Assembly: GCA_903844155.1 (NCBI GenBank)
Contig: CAIMSU010000256.1
Span: forward strand, 1 to 48,374
DNA from: an uncultured Pseudomonadota bacterium
GTDB taxonomy: Bacteria > Myxococcota_A > UBA796 > SXON01
Length of the DNA stretch: 48,374 bases
Direction of reading: 5' to 3'
This document shows, in pieces, positions 16,701 through 23,976 of this stretch (position 1 is the stretch's first letter; the number at the start of each line of letters is the position of its first letter). The notes under the pieces are model-generated. The model searched no databases, was not told the DNA's origin, and worked only from the letters and a program-made list of their open reading frames with translations. Made by a program: the position numbers and the translations under genes.

Positions 16701-17237
16701 CTCGTGGCGTACGGCGGGCCTTTTGGCGAGCTGGAGGGCTTCACCAACGAGCGCGTCTACGACGACCCGAAGCTCTCGAAGTGGACGCCGCCCTGGGTGC
16801 TCATCTCCCGCGCCTACCGCCTCGATCCCGTGCTCACCGACCCCGGCGAATACCACCACCACCTCGTCGCCCAGGAAGCTGCCAAGCTCCTGCGCGCGGG
16901 CGTGCGCGTGGTGCTCGGCGCTCACGGCCAGCTACAAGGTTTGGGACCCCACTGGGAGCTGGAAGCCCTCGGCGGTCCCGGCGCCATGACCCCCGACGAA
17001 GCGCTCCACGCCGCGACGATCAACGGCGCCACGCACCTCGGCCTCGCGCAGGACATCGGCAGCATCACCGTCGGGAAGATCGCGGATCTGTTCATCGTGG
17101 ACGGCGACCCCGAGAAGGATCTCAAGGACGCCCGCAAGGTGGTCTACGTGATGAAGGATGGGCGCCTATGGGACGCCGACTCGATGCAGGAACTTCCGGC
17201 GAACGCAGCCCGGAAGAAGCTGGGGTGGATGCAGTGA
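13779..17237 (+). CDS. Exported TolB-like propeller fused to amidohydrolase
   Basis: A 1152-residue protein. Signal peptide or anchor at the N-terminus (MKTRTLLALLALSTVGLLVA). Residues ~60-680 carry WD40-like/TolB (PD40) repeats with S-P-D-G-K motifs (DVSPDGSKIVFDL, YSPDGKQILYTSD, ISPDGKSILYLRG). A Pro/Ala-rich linker (~690-725) joins an amidohydrolase domain (~740-1152): DVHAHLHY (metal His near 804 and 806), GVKSYQQ (likely carboxylated Lys near 900), GHSSIEH, then GAHGQLQGLG and a closing GKIADLFIVDGDPEKD. This architecture is known from secreted imidazolonepropionase-related hydrolases; the substrate is unknown, perhaps a cyclic amide or peptide. The start at 13779 is set by the signal peptide. 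Confidence 0.85.
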   Translation: MKTRTLLALLALSTVGLLVASRLALSDADAHEPGRFAVPDGGAGAPAPIAPPTDWDVNAPHGPGADVDFTVSEGTWMGLDVSPDGSKIVFDLLGDLYTIPVAAGSGPATATRLIGGVSWETDAHYSPDGKQILYTSDAGGNENLWTMNADGTGPKPVTKEEGDRWSDGVWVTPSAAGSSGEGWFVGRKRSIDTRSIGVQELWLMNVNGGGGTKLTTLDADPHAGESAFDADGHTLWFSTRDKRFEYNENVHQSMWELATLDMKTGERTTVTNLNGSAVRPTPNPVAGGPMAFITRDRLKTVLMLRYADGHLESLADDLDPDAMEAFELRSAYPRMDWSPDGKTLYFWEKGHINAIDVATKARRTLDFSAEVKTHITQAVRPLRRLPDDVQDARVVRWAAKIPGMGVVSSAMGTLWSVAESTGAATALTPSDTYAYFPQASADGKSLAYVTWDDRKQGQVWTRPTGAGFTKSKPRQVTLTAADYEAPAISPDGKSILYLRGTNTQDGRELGGEPSMDLMVATLDPKGVPADGTRLTTVPYRGSGGPSARPQWSPDGQRIYWLEDVAPSGRKPETAALVSVNRLGTDKLTHLIFPDGAIEARLSPDFGTIVAKIGWDAVVAPMPPVSHGTLAPPGFADLPQRKLTNTGATWLDWADNHTVTWTTGSEFYELDTHQKDLYSPPGDDKKAAPTPTPAAAPADAASPWATAPASSATEAPKSDAPKPDPLPAHTAMGMHIPVTGDFGTHTFAFTHAHILPMDGPEIADGTVVVTNRRITAVGADAAIPAGAQVIDLHGKALLPGLVDVHAHLHYASGDIHPNQEWRHLVNLAYGVTTVFDPSAANDLVFGQAEEIQSGRMDGPRVLSTGNILYGALDNQSLHAKSYEDAENAVKKQQLVGAWGVKSYQQSHRSHRQWIVEACRKLGMLDVPEGGGDIWQNLSMILDGHSSIEHALPVAPMYDDVTQLWKRSDTTWTPTLLVAYGGPFGELEGFTNERVYDDPKLSKWTPPWVLISRAYRLDPVLTDPGEYHHHLVAQEAAKLLRAGVRVVLGAHGQLQGLGPHWELEALGGPGAMTPDEALHAATINGATHLGLAQDIGSITVGKIADLFIVDGDPEKDLKDARKVVYVMKDGRLWDADSMQELPANAARKKLGWMQ

Positions 17238-17267
17238 GGATGGCGTCGAACGCGATTTGGCGCTACC

Positions 17268-17666
17268 GTGAACCCCATGGGCCTCACCCGAACGCTCCTG
17301 AATCTCTCCAACCCGGTCCACCCGGAGCGCGCGGGTATCGATGTACCGGCGCTCGCCGACACCGGGGCGTTGCACCTGTGCATCCCCGAGCACATCGCGA
17401 TGCAGCTCGGCGTCGCTGAGCTCCGGCGGCGCGAAGTCACCCTCGCGGACGGGTCGAAGCGACTCGTGTCGTACGTCGGCCCCGTCCAACTCCGCTTCGG
17501 GACCCGCACCGGCTTCACTGGGGCGATGGTCATGGGCGACGAGGTGCTGCTCGGCGCGATCCCGATGGAGGACATGGACCTCGTCGTTGGGCCGCGGACC
17601 CGACAGGTGGACGTGAACCCCGAGAGTCCGAACATCGCGATGTCGACGTCGGTGGGGATGCGATGA
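17268..17666 (+). CDS. Clan AA aspartic protease-like protein
   Basis: A small protein of 132 residues (129 if translated from the ATG at 17277, which fits the family start MGLTR better than the GTG at 17268). It carries a retropepsin-type motif ADTGALHLCIP with the catalytic-type Asp near residue 31, followed by LRRREVTLADGS and a second hydrophobic-Gly stretch, VLLGAIPMEDMDLVV. This matches the short cytosolic clan AA aspartic protease-like family found in bacteria and archaea, whose role is not known. It lacks a signal peptide. It lies 30 bp after the amidohydrolase and overlaps the next lipoprotein gene by four bases (ATGA). Confidence 0.75.
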   Translation: MNPMGLTRTLLNLSNPVHPERAGIDVPALADTGALHLCIPEHIAMQLGVAELRRREVTLADGSKRLVSYVGPVQLRFGTRTGFTGAMVMGDEVLLGAIPMEDMDLVVGPRTRQVDVNPESPNIAMSTSVGMR

Positions 17667-18034
17667 GGGGGCAGGTGATCCTGGGCTCCTTGGCGCTGCT
17701 CACCCTCTTGGGCGGTTGCGTGGAGAATTGCTACTGCGTCATCTCCGAAGCCGACACCTTCGTCCAAGCGCCCGCCGACCAGCCGCAAATCGGCACCTTC
17801 CGGCTCACCCACTTCGCGCTGGCTGACACCATCGAGGCCTCGGTGGGGGATTCGAGCGGTGCCAACCTCGTACCCCAGACGCCCGGGCAGGACTGGACCT
17901 ACGCCGAGACGGATCACCCACCGACGGCGCTGGTCGTGTTTCAGCCCGGCGCTCTGCCCGCACCGGAATCATTCGTCGGCGTGCGGTACGTGTGCTCCGG
18001 CGATTGTGGCACCGCGCAACCCAGCGAGGACTGA
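17663..18034 (+). CDS. Small lipoprotein of unknown function
   Basis: A 123-residue protein with a lipoprotein signal (MRGQVILGSLALLTLLGGC, Cys19). The mature part starts with a Cys pair (ENCYC) and has another near the end (CSGDC), possibly disulphides. I recognise no domain. Its ATG overlaps the stop of the aspartic protease-like gene (ATGA), so the two are translationally coupled; a protease-like protein plus an envelope protein could be a functional pair, but that is a guess. It converges with the VOC gene, leaving 10 bp between them. Confidence 0.65.
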   Translation: MRGQVILGSLALLTLLGGCVENCYCVISEADTFVQAPADQPQIGTFRLTHFALADTIEASVGDSSGANLVPQTPGQDWTYAETDHPPTALVVFQPGALPAPESFVGVRYVCSGDCGTAQPSED

Positions 18035-18044
18035 AGCCCCCCGG

Positions 18045-18425
18045 CTATTCCGCCCACTCGGTCAACGAGATCAAGTTCCCATCGGGATCCTTGAACCAAG
18101 CGACCTTGGCGACACCGTCGGGTGAGGCCCAAACCCCAACCCCATCCTGATCGAGGAACGGGTAGCGCTCCAGCGCCACCCCGCGGGACGCCAGCGCGGC
18201 CGCAGTCGCAGCAATATCGCTGACCCGCCAGCCGACCTGCGTGAACGGATGCGGTGTGTATTCGCCGACCTTTTGAACCCGGAGCATCGTGCCGTTCGCG
18301 TCAAAAACGAGTGCGTAGGGGCTGTCCTCGGTGAGCGTGAGGCCCAGCACGTCCCGGTAGAACGCCAGCGCGGCGTCGGGGTTTCGGGTGACGGAGAAGG
18401 CGATGACGGGCGAAGAAGTCAGCAT
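18045..18425 (-). CDS. VOC-superfamily (glyoxalase-like) protein
   Basis: A 126-residue single VOC module pair: IAFSVTRNPDAALAFYRDVLGL at the start, DANGTMLRVQ, then GWRVSDIAATAAALASRGV and WFKDPDGNLISLTEW at the end. The DPDGN turn and paired beta-alpha-beta-beta-beta units are typical of glyoxalase/bleomycin-resistance/dioxygenase relatives. The usual metal ligands are only partly evident, so the chemistry is not assigned. The gene starts eight bases after the ferrochelatase stop on the same strand, so it is probably the last member of the haem operon. Confidence 0.8.
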   Translation of the reverse strand: MLTSSPVIAFSVTRNPDAALAFYRDVLGLTLTEDSPYALVFDANGTMLRVQKVGEYTPHPFTQVGWRVSDIAATAAALASRGVALERYPFLDQDGVGVWASPDGVAKVAWFKDPDGNLISLTEWAE

Positions 18426-18433
18426 TCCCGACG

Positions 18434-19423
18434 CTAACCCGCCCGCTCAACCCACCCCGCCAACCACGTCACCCACGCGTCCTCGACGTTGAGGCAGGGC
18501 AGCACGACCAGGTCGTCGCCCCCTGCCTTGCGGAACTCCTCGCGTGCCTCCACCGCAATCTCCTCCAGCGTCTCCAGGCAGTCCGTCACGAAGCTGGGGC
18601 AGATGACCGCGACCCGCTTCTTCCCCTCCCCCGCGAGCCGCCGGAGCTCGGAGACCGTGTCAGGGCCGAGCCACACGTCGCGACCAAGCCGGGATTGGAA
18701 GCTGATCGAGAGCGGGAGGTGGAGCCGCTCCTTCAGCCCCGCGGCCGTGTCGAAGCACGAAGCCCGGTAGCAGGACCAGCGCTCGGCCGCCGGGCGATCG
18801 CAGCAACCTTCGGAAAAGCACACCCCGTCCAGCTTCTTGACCTGTCGCTCGGGGAGGCCGTGAAAGCTGCAGAGCAGGTGGTCGACGGGTTCGGCGGCGC
18901 TGAGCGTCGCCCTCGCGCTGGCCGCGAGGACGTCCAGAAACCCGGGATCGGCGCCGAACGCGGGTCGGATGACGACCTCGGGAATGGGGTCGCCCGCTGC
19001 AAACGCCAATTGTACGCCGGCGATCACGCTACCGCTCGTGGCCGTGGCGTACTGCGGGAACATCGGGACGACGACAACGCGCCGAAACCGTCGCACCCGC
19101 TCGACTGCCTCGGCGATCGGCGGCGAGCCATACGCCATGCCGACGAAAACTGTGCGTCCCGAAGCCCCGGAAACCCGGCGCGCCAGGTCAGTGGAGATCG
19201 CGACGAGCGGGGACCCGGCAGGCGTCCAGACCTTGCGGTACCGCTCCGCCGAAGCCGACGCCCGAAACGGAGCGATCACGGCATTCACCAGCATCCACCG
19301 TGGCAACCACGGCATGTCCAGAACCCGCTCGTCCGTCAAGAACTGGCGTAGATACTGATAGACCGCCCCCGCCGTCGGTGCATCCGGCGACCCGACGTTC
19401 AGCAGCAGCACCGCCTCATCCAT
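18434..19423 (-). CDS. hemH: Ferrochelatase
   Basis: A 329-residue ferrochelatase, which inserts Fe2+ into protoporphyrin IX, the last step of the protoporphyrin-dependent haem pathway. Signatures: LLLNVGSPDAP at the start, PMFPQYATATSGS (~120-132), SFHGLPER with the metal-binding His188, and CPSFVTDCLETLEEI (275-289) with the acidic metal-site residues. A Cys-rich segment at 202-223 (Cys202, 207, 208, 218, 223) sits where other ferrochelatases have one or two Cys; it may bind an Fe-S cluster, as known in some bacterial ferrochelatases. It is 41 bp downstream of hemL; that gap is almost filled by one arm of palindrome E, whose end overlaps the start codon. Confidence 0.95.
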   Translation of the reverse strand: MDEAVLLLNVGSPDAPTAGAVYQYLRQFLTDERVLDMPWLPRWMLVNAVIAPFRASASAERYRKVWTPAGSPLVAISTDLARRVSGASGRTVFVGMAYGSPPIAEAVERVRRFRRVVVVPMFPQYATATSGSVIAGVQLAFAAGDPIPEVVIRPAFGADPGFLDVLAASARATLSAAEPVDHLLCSFHGLPERQVKKLDGVCFSEGCCDRPAAERWSCYRASCFDTAAGLKERLHLPLSISFQSRLGRDVWLGPDTVSELRRLAGEGKKRVAVICPSFVTDCLETLEEIAVEAREEFRKAGGDDLVVLPCLNVEDAWVTWLAGWVERAG

Positions 19424-19457
19424 CTACCACAACTGCGGAGAGCATTTCTGGCACATC
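19422..19457. repeat. Single arm of palindromic element E
   Basis: These 36 bases (from ATCTACCACAACTGCGGAG to GGCACATC) match the left arm of the full palindromes at 27428, 30139 and 48321 with one or two differences. The right arm is missing: the following bases (CGCTCGCTCACG) do not pair with it. It sits in the 41-bp gap between hemL and hemH and overlaps the hemH ATG by two bases. It looks like a half-deleted or half-copied element now used as a junction in the haem operon. Confidence 0.85.
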
Positions 19458-19464
19458 CGCTCGC

Positions 19465-20781
19465 TCACGCCCCGCCAGCGATCGCGCCCGCAAACGCAGC
19501 GGCAAGCTCCCGAACCTGCGCGACCGTGTGCGCCGCCGAGAAGAAACCGACCTCAAACGCGCTCGGCGGAAGGTGGATCCCCTCGGCCAACAACCGGGCG
19601 TGCGCACGCCCAAACGGCCCGCGAACCGACGACGGAATCGCCGCGTCCGTCCGCGGCGGCTCCCCCTCGCCCAGCCACGGCCAGACGACCGGCCCAACGC
19701 GCACCCACGCCGGGGCCCCCGGCAACGCCACCACCAGCGCGGCCACGGCCTCGTCAAACACCGCTCCCAACGCCGCGAGATGCGCGTAGACCGTGCCGTC
19801 CCCCAGCGCTGCGAGTGTGGCGTTGCCGGCAGCGACGGCCACGGGATTTCCGGCCATCGTCCCGGCCTGGTAGACCGGTCCCGCGGGGGCGAGCTGGTCG
19901 AGGATGGCGGCCGGCCCGATCACCGCGGCGACCGGCATCCCCCCACCGACGATCTTGCCGAGCGTGACGAGGTCGGGCTCCACGCCGATCGCGGGCGCCC
20001 CGTGATCGTCGCGGAGGAGCCTGCCAGCGCCACCGTAGCCGAACCGGAAGCCGGTGATGACCTCGTCGTGGATGAGGAGGGCGCCGTGCTTCGTACACGC
20101 GGCGCGCAGATGACGATGCCACTCCGGGCGTTGGACGAGCAATCCGTTGTTCGCCGGGACGGGTTCGATGATGGCGGCGGCGATGTCGTCACCGAACTGG
20201 GCGAAGGCGGCGTCGATCGCGGACTCGTCGTCGAGGGGGGCGACAATGGTCTCAGCCGCGGTGGCCGCGGAGACCCCCGCGGAGTCGCCGATGCCGAAGG
20301 TGACCAGGCCAGAGCCGGCCTTGACGAGCATGCTGTCGCCGTGCCCATGGTAGCACCCGGCGAATTTCAGGATTCGCGTCCGTCCGGTCTTCGCCCGCGC
20401 CAGCCGGAGCGCGGTGAGCACCGCCTCGGTGCCGGTGCAGACCAGGCGCGCACGGTCGAAGAACGGGTACCCGACGAGGATCCGCTCGGCAAGCTCGATC
20501 TCGCCCCGCGTCACCGCGCCGAACGCGAGCCCGTCCGCGGCCGCTTCGGCTACCGCGTCCACGACCGCTGGGGGCGCGTGCCCGAGGATGTTCGGACCCC
20601 AGGCCATGCAATAGTCCACCCAGCGCTCACCGCCCTCTCCGTACATGTACGCGCCCGCAGCACGTTTGATGTATCGCGGCGTTCCCCCGACGGACTTCCA
20701 CGCGCGTACCGGGCTGTTGACGCCAGCCGGCGCGAGCTTCAACGCCCGTTCGTAGAGCGCTGCGTGCACGTCGTCACTCAT
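19465..20781 (-). CDS. hemL: Glutamate-1-semialdehyde 2,1-aminomutase
   Basis: A 438-residue class III PLP aminotransferase that converts glutamate-1-semialdehyde to 5-aminolevulinate, the second C5-pathway step. Visible: NSPVRAWKSVGG near the start, GTEAVLTALRLARAKTGR, FAGCYHGHGDSML, LLIHDEVITGFRFGYGGA (PLP-pyridine Asp) and TLGKIVGGGMPVAAVIG with the Schiff-base Lys. Length is normal. It begins 36 bp after hemA on the same strand. With hemA this shows that ALA is made from glutamyl-tRNA and not by ALA synthase. Confidence 0.96.
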   Translation of the reverse strand: MSDDVHAALYERALKLAPAGVNSPVRAWKSVGGTPRYIKRAAGAYMYGEGGERWVDYCMAWGPNILGHAPPAVVDAVAEAAADGLAFGAVTRGEIELAERILVGYPFFDRARLVCTGTEAVLTALRLARAKTGRTRILKFAGCYHGHGDSMLVKAGSGLVTFGIGDSAGVSAATAAETIVAPLDDESAIDAAFAQFGDDIAAAIIEPVPANNGLLVQRPEWHRHLRAACTKHGALLIHDEVITGFRFGYGGAGRLLRDDHGAPAIGVEPDLVTLGKIVGGGMPVAAVIGPAAILDQLAPAGPVYQAGTMAGNPVAVAAGNATLAALGDGTVYAHLAALGAVFDEAVAALVVALPGAPAWVRVGPVVWPWLGEGEPPRTDAAIPSSVRGPFGRAHARLLAEGIHLPPSAFEVGFFSAAHTVAQVRELAAAFAGAIAGGA

Positions 20782-20817
20782 GTCGAATTCCTCCAGCTTG
20801 GTGTTCAGTGTTCATCA

Positions 20818-21882
20818 TCACGGCTCGCCAAGCGCCCGGATCACCTGGTGCGTGTATGCGCGCACCGCGGCCCGAGCGGCTTTTCGCACCGCGCCCATCT
20901 GCTCCACGCTCAGCCCCTCGACGACCACGTGCTGGTCGATGTCCGCGATGAACTTGTCCCGCACATCGCGCACGCGGCCAAGCCGGTTCTGGGGTGCGGC
21001 GAGTCGGGCGACGAGCGCCGCCACCCCCTCGTCAACGGCAACGCGGGCCGCCAGAACAGCCTCCGTCGAGAGCGACCGCGTGGGGCCGGCGACCAGCTCA
21101 TCGACGCCGATACGCCGTGTCAAAGCCGGAAGCTCCCCAACCTGGGGCGGCACGCCAAGGTCGATGACGACCCGAGCGAGGCCCGGCGGCACGAACCAGC
21201 CAGAAGGACCGGCGGTACAGACGATCCAGGCGTCGTGCGGCTCAGCGTGGGCAAGCGGGCGAGCCCCCTCCCTCGCGCTCCGGTTGTAGGCCACCGCCTC
21301 CGGCCAGCCATTCCGCTTGAGCGCGGCGACCACGCGGCTCCCGATCTCGCCGAGCCCCACCACCCCAACGACCGCGTCCGTGCTCCCCAACGCCTCCCGG
21401 AGTTGCTCCACGGCGAGCGCCCCTACCCCCGTATTCGCCCGGACGAACCCCTCGGCTCGGCCACGGTGGCGAACCTGCTCGACCGCCTGCGCGAGCAGAT
21501 TGAGCGTACGGTCGCGCCGGTCGTCCTCCACCGCGAACGCCTCATGCACCTGCCGGCCGATGTCGGACTCACCCTGCACAAACGAGTCGAGTCCGATGGC
21601 GACTTCCAGAGCGTGCCGTAGCGCCTCCTCGCCGGTCCGCACCGTCGGCCCGACCCCGACGGAGCGCTCGACCTGGGCGGCGACGATCGCCCCAACCCAC
21701 GCCGGCTCCGCTGTGGACGCCCACCATGCCGACCGGGCGCACGTGTGCAGCACGACGAGCCCGTCCGCGCCGATGCGATTGAGCGCCGACCGGTCCCCGA
21801 AGAGCCCGTGCGCCCGCGCCCGCGCCGACGCCGAGGCGTCACGCCAGGTCGTGGTGACCGTCACGAACCCGGGGGCCGTCAT
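20818..21882 (-). CDS. hemA: Glutamyl-tRNA reductase (short, divergent)
   Basis: A 354-residue glutamyl-tRNA reductase, which makes glutamate-1-semialdehyde from Glu-tRNA with NADPH. It keeps the catalytic Cys48 (VLHTCARSAWW, the usual STCNRxE region), RHALEVAIGLDSFVQGESDIG, a Rossmann motif GVVGLGEIGSRV, and a C-terminal helical segment (VRDKFIADIDQHV). It is about 60 residues shorter than typical HemA and weakly conserved around the tRNA-binding part. The ATG overlaps the protoporphyrinogen oxidase stop by four bases, and hemL follows after 36 bp. Its position with hemL makes the assignment secure despite the divergence. Confidence 0.88.
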   Translation of the reverse strand: MTAPGFVTVTTTWRDASASARARAHGLFGDRSALNRIGADGLVVLHTCARSAWWASTAEPAWVGAIVAAQVERSVGVGPTVRTGEEALRHALEVAIGLDSFVQGESDIGRQVHEAFAVEDDRRDRTLNLLAQAVEQVRHRGRAEGFVRANTGVGALAVEQLREALGSTDAVVGVVGLGEIGSRVVAALKRNGWPEAVAYNRSAREGARPLAHAEPHDAWIVCTAGPSGWFVPPGLARVVIDLGVPPQVGELPALTRRIGVDELVAGPTRSLSTEAVLAARVAVDEGVAALVARLAAPQNRLGRVRDVRDKFIADIDQHVVVEGLSVEQMGAVRKAARAAVRAYTHQVIRALGEP

Positions 21883-23174
21883 GCGGGCATCCGGGCGAGG
21901 ACGCGCGTGCTCGCGTCAAAACCGCTGACGACGGCGTCGTCCAGGGTGCCGCCGGCCATGTACGAGCCCGCGTACACCACGCGCCCTTCCCCAGCTTGTA
22001 GCTGCCGGATGCGCGCCCGGTGGCCGATTGTAGGGATACTGACTGCCCGCTTCCACCGGACAACGTGCGCGGCGCGGACAACCGGCGCGGAACCAAACCA
22101 ACGCGCGTGGCGGGCGAGCACGTCCGTGATCAGCTCCGCATCGGAGCGATCGACGTACTCCGGGTGCGCGTGGCCGCCGACCATCGTCTGATAGGCCCGG
22201 AGGCCATCGGGCGCCCAGGGCGCGGAGAATTGGTCGCGAACATCCGAGAGGAACACCGTGCCGAGGACGGGATCCGGCGCGGGCACCAGCATGCCGAAGC
22301 CCAACGGACGGTCCTGCGGCTCGGCCAGCCAGTGCACGACCGCAATCGGGCTGTGTTCGACCGCATCGAGGAGCCCCGCAGCGACGGGGTTGCCGGGTCG
22401 GACCAGATCGGCGGCGTCGGAGGCGTCTGTTGCGACGACGACGACGTCCACGTCGAGGGCATCGAGGGAGGTGACCGCCTCCTCCACCCATCGGCCGCCG
22501 GCGTCCAGCAACGCCCGCCTCGACGCCGCCGGGAGCATCCCCATCCCCTCCGCGAGGAACCAGGTGCCGGTCAACGTGTGGCCGTCGCCCGCCATCCGGC
22601 GCTGCACCGCCATCGGCGATCCCGTCTGCAGGCCCTGCCAGAGCTCCGGCCACGCGTCCGCGAAGCCGACCTTGTCGGGTGCGCACCCCCAGACGCCGAC
22701 GGTGAAAGCCCGCGCAGGACTGGTCGCGATCCAGGGGCCAAACTGCAGCTTCGCCCAGGTGATGATGGACTCGGTGTCGGAGGGCGCCCGGTGCCGGACG
22801 AGCCCGCGCGCGAAGTCGGCGGCGTGGCGGAAGCCGATGAGCCCGGGGCCCACGGAACGCAGCCGCTCGCCGTCCGCCACGTAGCGATCCTTCGCGCTGG
22901 GGCCCATCTGCAGCCACGCGCTCCCCGGCTCCCCGGGTCGTCCGAGGCCCACCTGGGCCGCGAGTCGAAAAACGGCGTCCGCCCGGTAGGTAACGCTGGA
23001 GGCGCCCCGCTCGATGCGCCAGTCGGGTACCTCCGAGGAGGGCGCGATGGAGCCGACCCGACCCGGACGATCGCTGTGAACCGCCACTCGGGCGCCCGCG
23101 CGCGCCAACGTGACGGCGGCGGTCAGCCCCGCCATCCCGCCGCCGACGACCGCGACCGACAATGGACGCGTCAC
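21879..23174 (-). CDS. hemG: FAD-dependent protoporphyrinogen oxidase-like protein
   Basis: A 431-residue flavin amine-oxidase-type protein. The N-terminal dinucleotide fold reads VAVVGGGMAGLTAAVTLARAG, followed by an IERGASSV region where this family binds FAD, and the C-terminal GRVVYAGSYMAGGTLDDAVVSGFDAS is the usual FAD-closing segment. Together with hemA, hemL and hemH in one operon it is best read as the oxygen-dependent protoporphyrinogen oxidase (HemG in Gram-negatives, HemY in older naming), converting protoporphyrinogen IX to protoporphyrin IX. It is somewhat divergent in the middle. It begins at a GTG (23174) and is first in the minus-strand haem operon. Confidence 0.8.
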   Translation of the reverse strand: MTRPLSVAVVGGGMAGLTAAVTLARAGARVAVHSDRPGRVGSIAPSSEVPDWRIERGASSVTYRADAVFRLAAQVGLGRPGEPGSAWLQMGPSAKDRYVADGERLRSVGPGLIGFRHAADFARGLVRHRAPSDTESIITWAKLQFGPWIATSPARAFTVGVWGCAPDKVGFADAWPELWQGLQTGSPMAVQRRMAGDGHTLTGTWFLAEGMGMLPAASRRALLDAGGRWVEEAVTSLDALDVDVVVVATDASDAADLVRPGNPVAAGLLDAVEHSPIAVVHWLAEPQDRPLGFGMLVPAPDPVLGTVFLSDVRDQFSAPWAPDGLRAYQTMVGGHAHPEYVDRSDAELITDVLARHARWFGSAPVVRAAHVVRWKRAVSIPTIGHRARIRQLQAGEGRVVYAGSYMAGGTLDDAVVSGFDASTRVLARMPA

Positions 23175-23218
23175 GCGCCCACCGCCAACAGCGCGTCAAG
23201 GATGGCAGCAGACCGGGT

Positions 23219-23245
23219 CATGCCGCCCCCGCTTAGCGCGGCATG
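23219..23245. promoter_or_regulatory. Inverted repeat in divergent haem promoter region
   Basis: CATGCCGC (23219-23226) and GCGGCATG (23238-23245) form a perfect 8-bp inverted repeat with an 11-base spacer. It lies between the divergent protoporphyrinogen oxidase and hemD genes, so one regulator bound here could control both halves of the haem cluster. No known operator is recognised. Confidence 0.4.
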
Positions 23246-23296
23246 CGCACGGCGTCGGCCCCTCGCCGGCATGCTCCGTCATGGGGCGGTCACGGC

Positions 23297-23305
23297 GGAT
23301 AAGCT
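23297..23305 (+). promoter_or_regulatory. -10-like element of hemD
   Basis: GGATAAGCT lies eight bases before the ATG at 23314. The same nine bases occur upstream of the lectin-operon start (7625-7617, minus strand), six bases from its ATG, and a close variant (GTATAAGCT) at 9231-9239 before cheW. This repeated placement suggests a real promoter element and short leaders. Confidence 0.4.
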
Positions 23306-23313
23306 CGATGGCG

Positions 23314-23976
23314 ATGACCACGCTTGTCGCTCGCGATCAGGACGGGGCCGAGCGCGTCGCCGCGCATCTGCGCGCAATGGGGGAGCCCGCGTTGGCGTGC
23401 CCCGTGCTCGCGTGGGAGGCGGTCGACGCCGTCCCCGAGCTGCCCGACGTGGCGGATGTGCTGGTGACGAGCCCGCGGGGCGCGGACGTGCTGGCACACG
23501 CGTTCCTCTCCCGTCACCGCGGGGGCTGGCGCCTGCTCGCGCTCGCTGGCGCCACGGCTGAGCGCCTGCGATCCCACGGCCTCGAACCGGATGTTCTTGT
23601 AAGCGGCGGAGCGGCCTCAGGCGCGCGCATCGCGCGGCGTGGACCCCTCATCCACCTCACCTCCGACCTCGGAGGCGCCGAGTCCTTCGCCGTGCGGCCC
23701 GACCGGACGCTTTGGATCGGCTACCGCACGGTCTGCCCGGACGCGCTCCCGGAGCCCGTCCAGGCGGCGCTGGAGCTCGGGCCGTACGCCCTCTGGTTTG
23801 GCAGCCCCTCTGCCGTCCACCACCTCGACCGCCTCGCCCCGGGTGCTTTGGGTCGGGCTGAAAACGTCTGGGCCCACGGCGGCACCACCCTCCTCGCGTT
23901 GCGTGACCGCCACCCGCGGGTCATCGCGAGCCTGCGCGTGTTTCCCCATGTTGAATCCGAGCAAACCGGCGCATGA
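23314..23976 (+). CDS. hemD: Uroporphyrinogen-III synthase-like protein
   Basis: A 220-residue protein of the HemD fold, which closes and isomerises hydroxymethylbilane to uroporphyrinogen III. The family is poorly conserved; the visible marks are MTTLVARDQDGAERVAAHLRAMG (the domain-1 start), VLVTSPRGADVL (the usual TS.rA/g stretch), LALAGATAERLRSHGLEPDV (typical vG..TA..L...G) and LWFGSPSAVHHL (domain 2 FTSpSAv). An ATG two codons upstream (23308) is also possible. It overlaps the start of the beta-helix gene by four bases. The haem context supports the call; hemC, its usual neighbour, is absent from the window. Confidence 0.78.
   Translation: MTTLVARDQDGAERVAAHLRAMGEPALACPVLAWEAVDAVPELPDVADVLVTSPRGADVLAHAFLSRHRGGWRLLALAGATAERLRSHGLEPDVLVSGGAASGARIARRGPLIHLTSDLGGAESFAVRPDRTLWIGYRTVCPDALPEPVQAALELGPYALWFGSPSAVHHLDRLAPGALGRAENVWAHGGTTLLALRDRHPRVIASLRVFPHVESEQTGA

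Noticed and set aside
19300-21621. Plus-strand frame of 773 codons opposite hemH, hemL and hemA
   Set aside because: Opposes three certain haem genes; Arg/Asp/Pro-rich shadow.
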